Position numbers and translations under genes: made by a program. A DNA stretch of 9,118 nucleotides from an uncultured Alphaproteobacteria bacterium (GTDB lineage Bacteria; Pseudomonadota; Alphaproteobacteria; Thalassobaculales; Thalassobaculaceae): the NCBI GenBank assembly GCA_938028645.1, contig CALIMD010000355.1, positions 1-9,118 on the forward strand, read 5' to 3'. Positions 6,717 through 9,118 of this stretch are shown piece by piece. Position 1 is the first letter of the stretch. Every line of letters begins with the position of its first letter. The notes beneath the pieces were generated by a model that saw only the letters and a program-made list of their open reading frames with translations, was not told where the DNA came from and did not search any database.

Positions 6717-8297
6717 ATGCGTAATTTTCAACGTCCCGGACGTTCCCCTGTAATGGCAGGCAATGCAATGATTGCTACTAGTCATCCACTAGCCAGCCAA
6801 GTCGGAATAGACATAATGAAGTCAGGCGGAAATGCTGTAGATGCAGCAATTGCAGCCTGCGCCACGCTCTGTGTTGTGGAGCCCGCTATGACGGGGATAG
6901 GAGGAGATTGCTTTGCCTTGTATAGTCCAGCCGGATCTGCAGTTCCATTAGCATTGAATGGATCAGGCAGAGCGCCAAAGGCAGCAAGCGTCGACGGGAT
7001 CAGAGCTCAAGGGATAAGTGCAATAGAGGTTCAAAGTGCTCATGCAGTAACTATACCTGGGGCAATTGCCGCATGGACAAAATTAAATGCGGACCACGGT
7101 GATAAATCAATGGAAGAACTGCTCGCTCCAGCTATCAACTATGCGCAAAACGGCTTTCCTGTAATGCATCGCGTTGGGATAGATTGGGCTGGTCTCAAAA
7201 CAAAACTTCTTGCAGATGATATCGCATCAAAGGTTTTGTTAGAAAATGGGGAAGCACCACAAATTGGAACTACATTCTCACAACCTTTGCTGGCTAAAAC
7301 ATTAAAAACTATCTCTCGGGAAGGAAGAGATGGCTTTTATAAAGGAGCAATAGCTGAGGATATCGTGAACCGTTTGATAGAACTTGGAGGATTTCATACA
7401 TTAAATGATTTCGAAGAATGTGAAGTAGAATATGTGTCTCCGATAAACACCCAATATCGTGGTCACGAGGTTCATGAATGTCCTCCCAACGGCCAAGGCA
7501 TTTGTGCGTTAATGATTTTAAATATTCTATCGCGTCACAATATATCCAAAATGGATGAAGTAAATAAAATCCATCTGCTCGCAGAAGCAACAAAGTTGGC
7601 TTATCATCAAAGAAATTTATATGTTTCTGACCCAAACTTTTCACAAATCCCTGTCGACTGGCTTTTATCGGAAGAGCATACTAATAAATTAAACCTTATG
7701 ATCGATTTAGATACAGCATGCACTCCGCAAAGCTTGGATTTTCCCTCCCATGAAGACACGACGTATTTATGTTGTGTTGATACAGACGGCAACGCTATAT
7801 CACTTATAAATTCATTATTCTCTGGATTTGGGTCCGGAATTATGGCTCCAAAATCAGGCGTTATTCTGCAGAATAGAGGATCCTCTTTTCTAATCGACGA
7901 TACGCATACCAATCGAATTGAAGGTGGAAAACGCCCTATGCACACAATTATCCCTGGAATGATAACAAAAAGCGCAAAAACTATTGCGCCATTTGGCGTT
8001 ATGGGTGGGCAATATCAATCAACCGGACATAGTAATTTTATAAGTAACGTCCTAGATCTTGGGCTCGACATACAGGAAGCAATGGATCAACCGAGAAGTT
8101 TTGCTATCGACGGCCTTCTTCAAGTTGAGGATGGTTTCTCATCTAAAGTCTATGAACAACTTCAAGAAAAAGGGCATGAATTAGAGTATATGGAAAAGCC
8201 ACTTGGAGGGAGCCAGGCCGTGTGGATAGATCATGCGAACGGGGTATTAATAGGGGGCTCAGATCCAAGAAAAGACGGGTGCGCGATAGGTTTTTAA
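6717..8297 (+). CDS. Gamma-glutamyltransferase-family Ntn-hydrolase (YwrD-like, cytoplasmic)
   Basis: A 526-residue gamma-glutamyltransferase/acylase-family protein. Family members are made as a precursor that cuts itself before a threonine; that threonine then becomes the nucleophile attacking gamma-glutamyl amides such as glutathione, or other acyl amides. Here the predicted nucleophile is T348 in DTTYLCCVD, giving a 347-residue large and 179-residue small subunit. Other family motifs are GGNAVDAAIAA near 38-48, GIGGDCFALY, PPNGQG (256-261), RPMHT (406-410) and oxyanion-hole glycines in MGGQYQSTGH (G430, G431). The PPNGQG and FGSGIMAPKSGVILQNRG wording fits the YwrD-like branch rather than classical secreted GGT. 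No signal peptide is visible, so a cytoplasmic location is likely, unlike E. coli Ggt. A weak TTGGA precedes ATG 6717. It may process the solute imported by the upstream TRAP system. The family is firm; the exact reaction is unproven. Confidence 0.9.
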   Translation: MRNFQRPGRSPVMAGNAMIATSHPLASQVGIDIMKSGGNAVDAAIAACATLCVVEPAMTGIGGDCFALYSPAGSAVPLALNGSGRAPKAASVDGIRAQGISAIEVQSAHAVTIPGAIAAWTKLNADHGDKSMEELLAPAINYAQNGFPVMHRVGIDWAGLKTKLLADDIASKVLLENGEAPQIGTTFSQPLLAKTLKTISREGRDGFYKGAIAEDIVNRLIELGGFHTLNDFEECEVEYVSPINTQYRGHEVHECPPNGQGICALMILNILSRHNISKMDEVNKIHLLAEATKLAYHQRNLYVSDPNFSQIPVDWLLSEEHTNKLNLMIDLDTACTPQSLDFPSHEDTTYLCCVDTDGNAISLINSLFSGFGSGIMAPKSGVILQNRGSSFLIDDTHTNRIEGGKRPMHTIIPGMITKSAKTIAPFGVMGGQYQSTGHSNFISNVLDLGLDIQEAMDQPRSFAIDGLLQVEDGFSSKVYEQLQEKGHELEYMEKPLGGSQAVWIDHANGVLIGGSDPRKDGCAIGF

Positions 8298-8349
8298 AAA
8301 GGTGGCTTTAAGTAAAGTGAATAATTTCTATTAAACCTAGGGAACAATA

Positions 8350-9118
8350 ATGGTTAAGCATCGTGTGGGTATTATCGGTCTTGGAATTATGGGACGCCGA
8401 ATGGTTGTTAATTTCAACAACCATCCTCTTTTTGAAATTGCTGGTGTTTGGGATCCTTCTGAGCAATCAATTTCTAAAACCAGAAGCGACAATCCGTCTA
8501 TATCATTCTTTGACAGTCCAACGGAGATAATCTCAAATGGGAGGATAGACCTTCTTTACATTGCTTGCCCTCCAGAGTTCCATAAAAAATATGCGTTGAT
8601 GGCGATAAAACAAAAGATACCAGTATATCTTGAAAAACCCTTAGGCGTTGATATTACCGAGAGTAAAGAATTAGTTCATGAGCTTAATAAAAGCAAAACT
8701 CCTAATATCGTAAATTTCGTTCAGGCTTCGTGTGAAGCTTTAGAGATCACCCAAAACGAACTTAGATCAGATTCTGCTGGCGAGGTAACCAGCATTGATA
8801 TCGTAATGCAATATCAACAATGGCCTCGATCATGGCAGGTAGAGGCTGATTGGCTCCGATTCAGGTCCGCCGGCGGATATACCCGTGAAGTGTTATCTCA
8901 TTTTATTTTTGTAACCGAACGGTTATTGGGTCCAGCCACGATTAACTTTTCTAAACCTCTTTACCCGCAACAAAAAAAACTATGTGAGACCCATATACAA
9001 GCTCAATTATTTTGTGGCGCCATTCCTATAAATATTTTTGGTTCTAGCGGAGGCGTGGGCCCGGATCGACAAGAGATTACGATATGGGGAACGAAAAAGA
9101 GTTACAGAATTAGCGACT
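8350..9118 (+). CDS. Gfo/Idh/MocA-family NAD(P)-dependent oxidoreductase (3' end beyond window)
   Basis: An open frame from ATG 8350 runs without a stop to the window edge, giving 256 codons of a protein usually 330-400 residues long. Residues 1-16 begin VGIIGLGIMGR, the Rossmann cofactor loop (GLGIMG, 10-15). DLLYIACPPEFH (67-78) and the hallmark EKPLG (95-99) follow, with K96 the expected catalytic lysine. The C-terminal half has GGYTREVLSH (175-184): H184 matches the catalytic histidine, while the position four residues earlier, aspartate in inositol dehydrogenase, is E180 here. The family oxidises or reduces sugars, inositols, amino-acid-like and other compounds, so the substrate is unknown. 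AGGGA ends 6 nt before the start. It lies 52 nt after the GGT-like gene on the same strand with no terminator between, so co-transcription is likely. Confidence 0.88.
   Translation, partial: MVKHRVGIIGLGIMGRRMVVNFNNHPLFEIAGVWDPSEQSISKTRSDNPSISFFDSPTEIISNGRIDLLYIACPPEFHKKYALMAIKQKIPVYLEKPLGVDITESKELVHELNKSKTPNIVNFVQASCEALEITQNELRSDSAGEVTSIDIVMQYQQWPRSWQVEADWLRFRSAGGYTREVLSHFIFVTERLLGPATINFSKPLYPQQKKLCETHIQAQLFCGAIPINIFGSSGGVGPDRQEITIWGTKKSYRISD

Noticed and set aside
7309..7945. Two overlapping minus-strand open frames of about 110 codons inside the GGT-like gene
   Set aside because: Both are antisense to conserved GGT motifs and show no recognisable domain or ribosome site.

Overview
The window looks like chromosomal DNA from a Gram-negative proteobacterium. 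The evidence is an AT-leaning base composition, a tripartite TRAP transporter of the TAXI type with a Sec-exported receptor, and a beta-ketoadipate-type thiolase. A marine alphaproteobacterium is my best guess, from the general look of the proteins only; nothing in the sequence proves it. There are no rRNA or tRNA genes, insertion sequences, CRISPR arrays or phage genes.

Layout. Two gene groups diverge from a 316-bp intergenic region (3146-3461). Leftward (minus strand) runs a three-gene catabolic cluster: a short-chain dehydrogenase/reductase (SDR, 3145-2381), a zinc-free medium-chain dehydrogenase/quinone-oxidoreductase-like enzyme (MDR, 2324-1320) and a PcaF-like 3-oxoadipyl-CoA thiolase (1210-2). 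Rightward (plus strand) runs a TAXI-TRAP pair: the periplasmic receptor (3462-4613) and a fused small/large-subunit permease (4643-6622). A strong Rho-independent terminator (6647-6691) closes that unit. After it come a gamma-glutamyltransferase-family Ntn-hydrolase without a signal peptide (6717-8297) and a Gfo/Idh/MocA-family oxidoreductase (8350 onward), which is cut by the window end.

How the parts may work together (inference). The TRAP system would import an organic acid or acylated amino-acid-like solute. The cytoplasmic GGT-like hydrolase could cleave a gamma-glutamyl or other amide bond. The three oxidoreductases could then oxidise or reduce the product, and the thiolase could release acetyl-CoA or succinyl-CoA from a 3-oxoacyl-CoA. 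The substrate cannot be read from the sequence. The divergent intergenic region carries three different inverted repeats, suggesting regulated transcription, but no regulator gene lies in the window.
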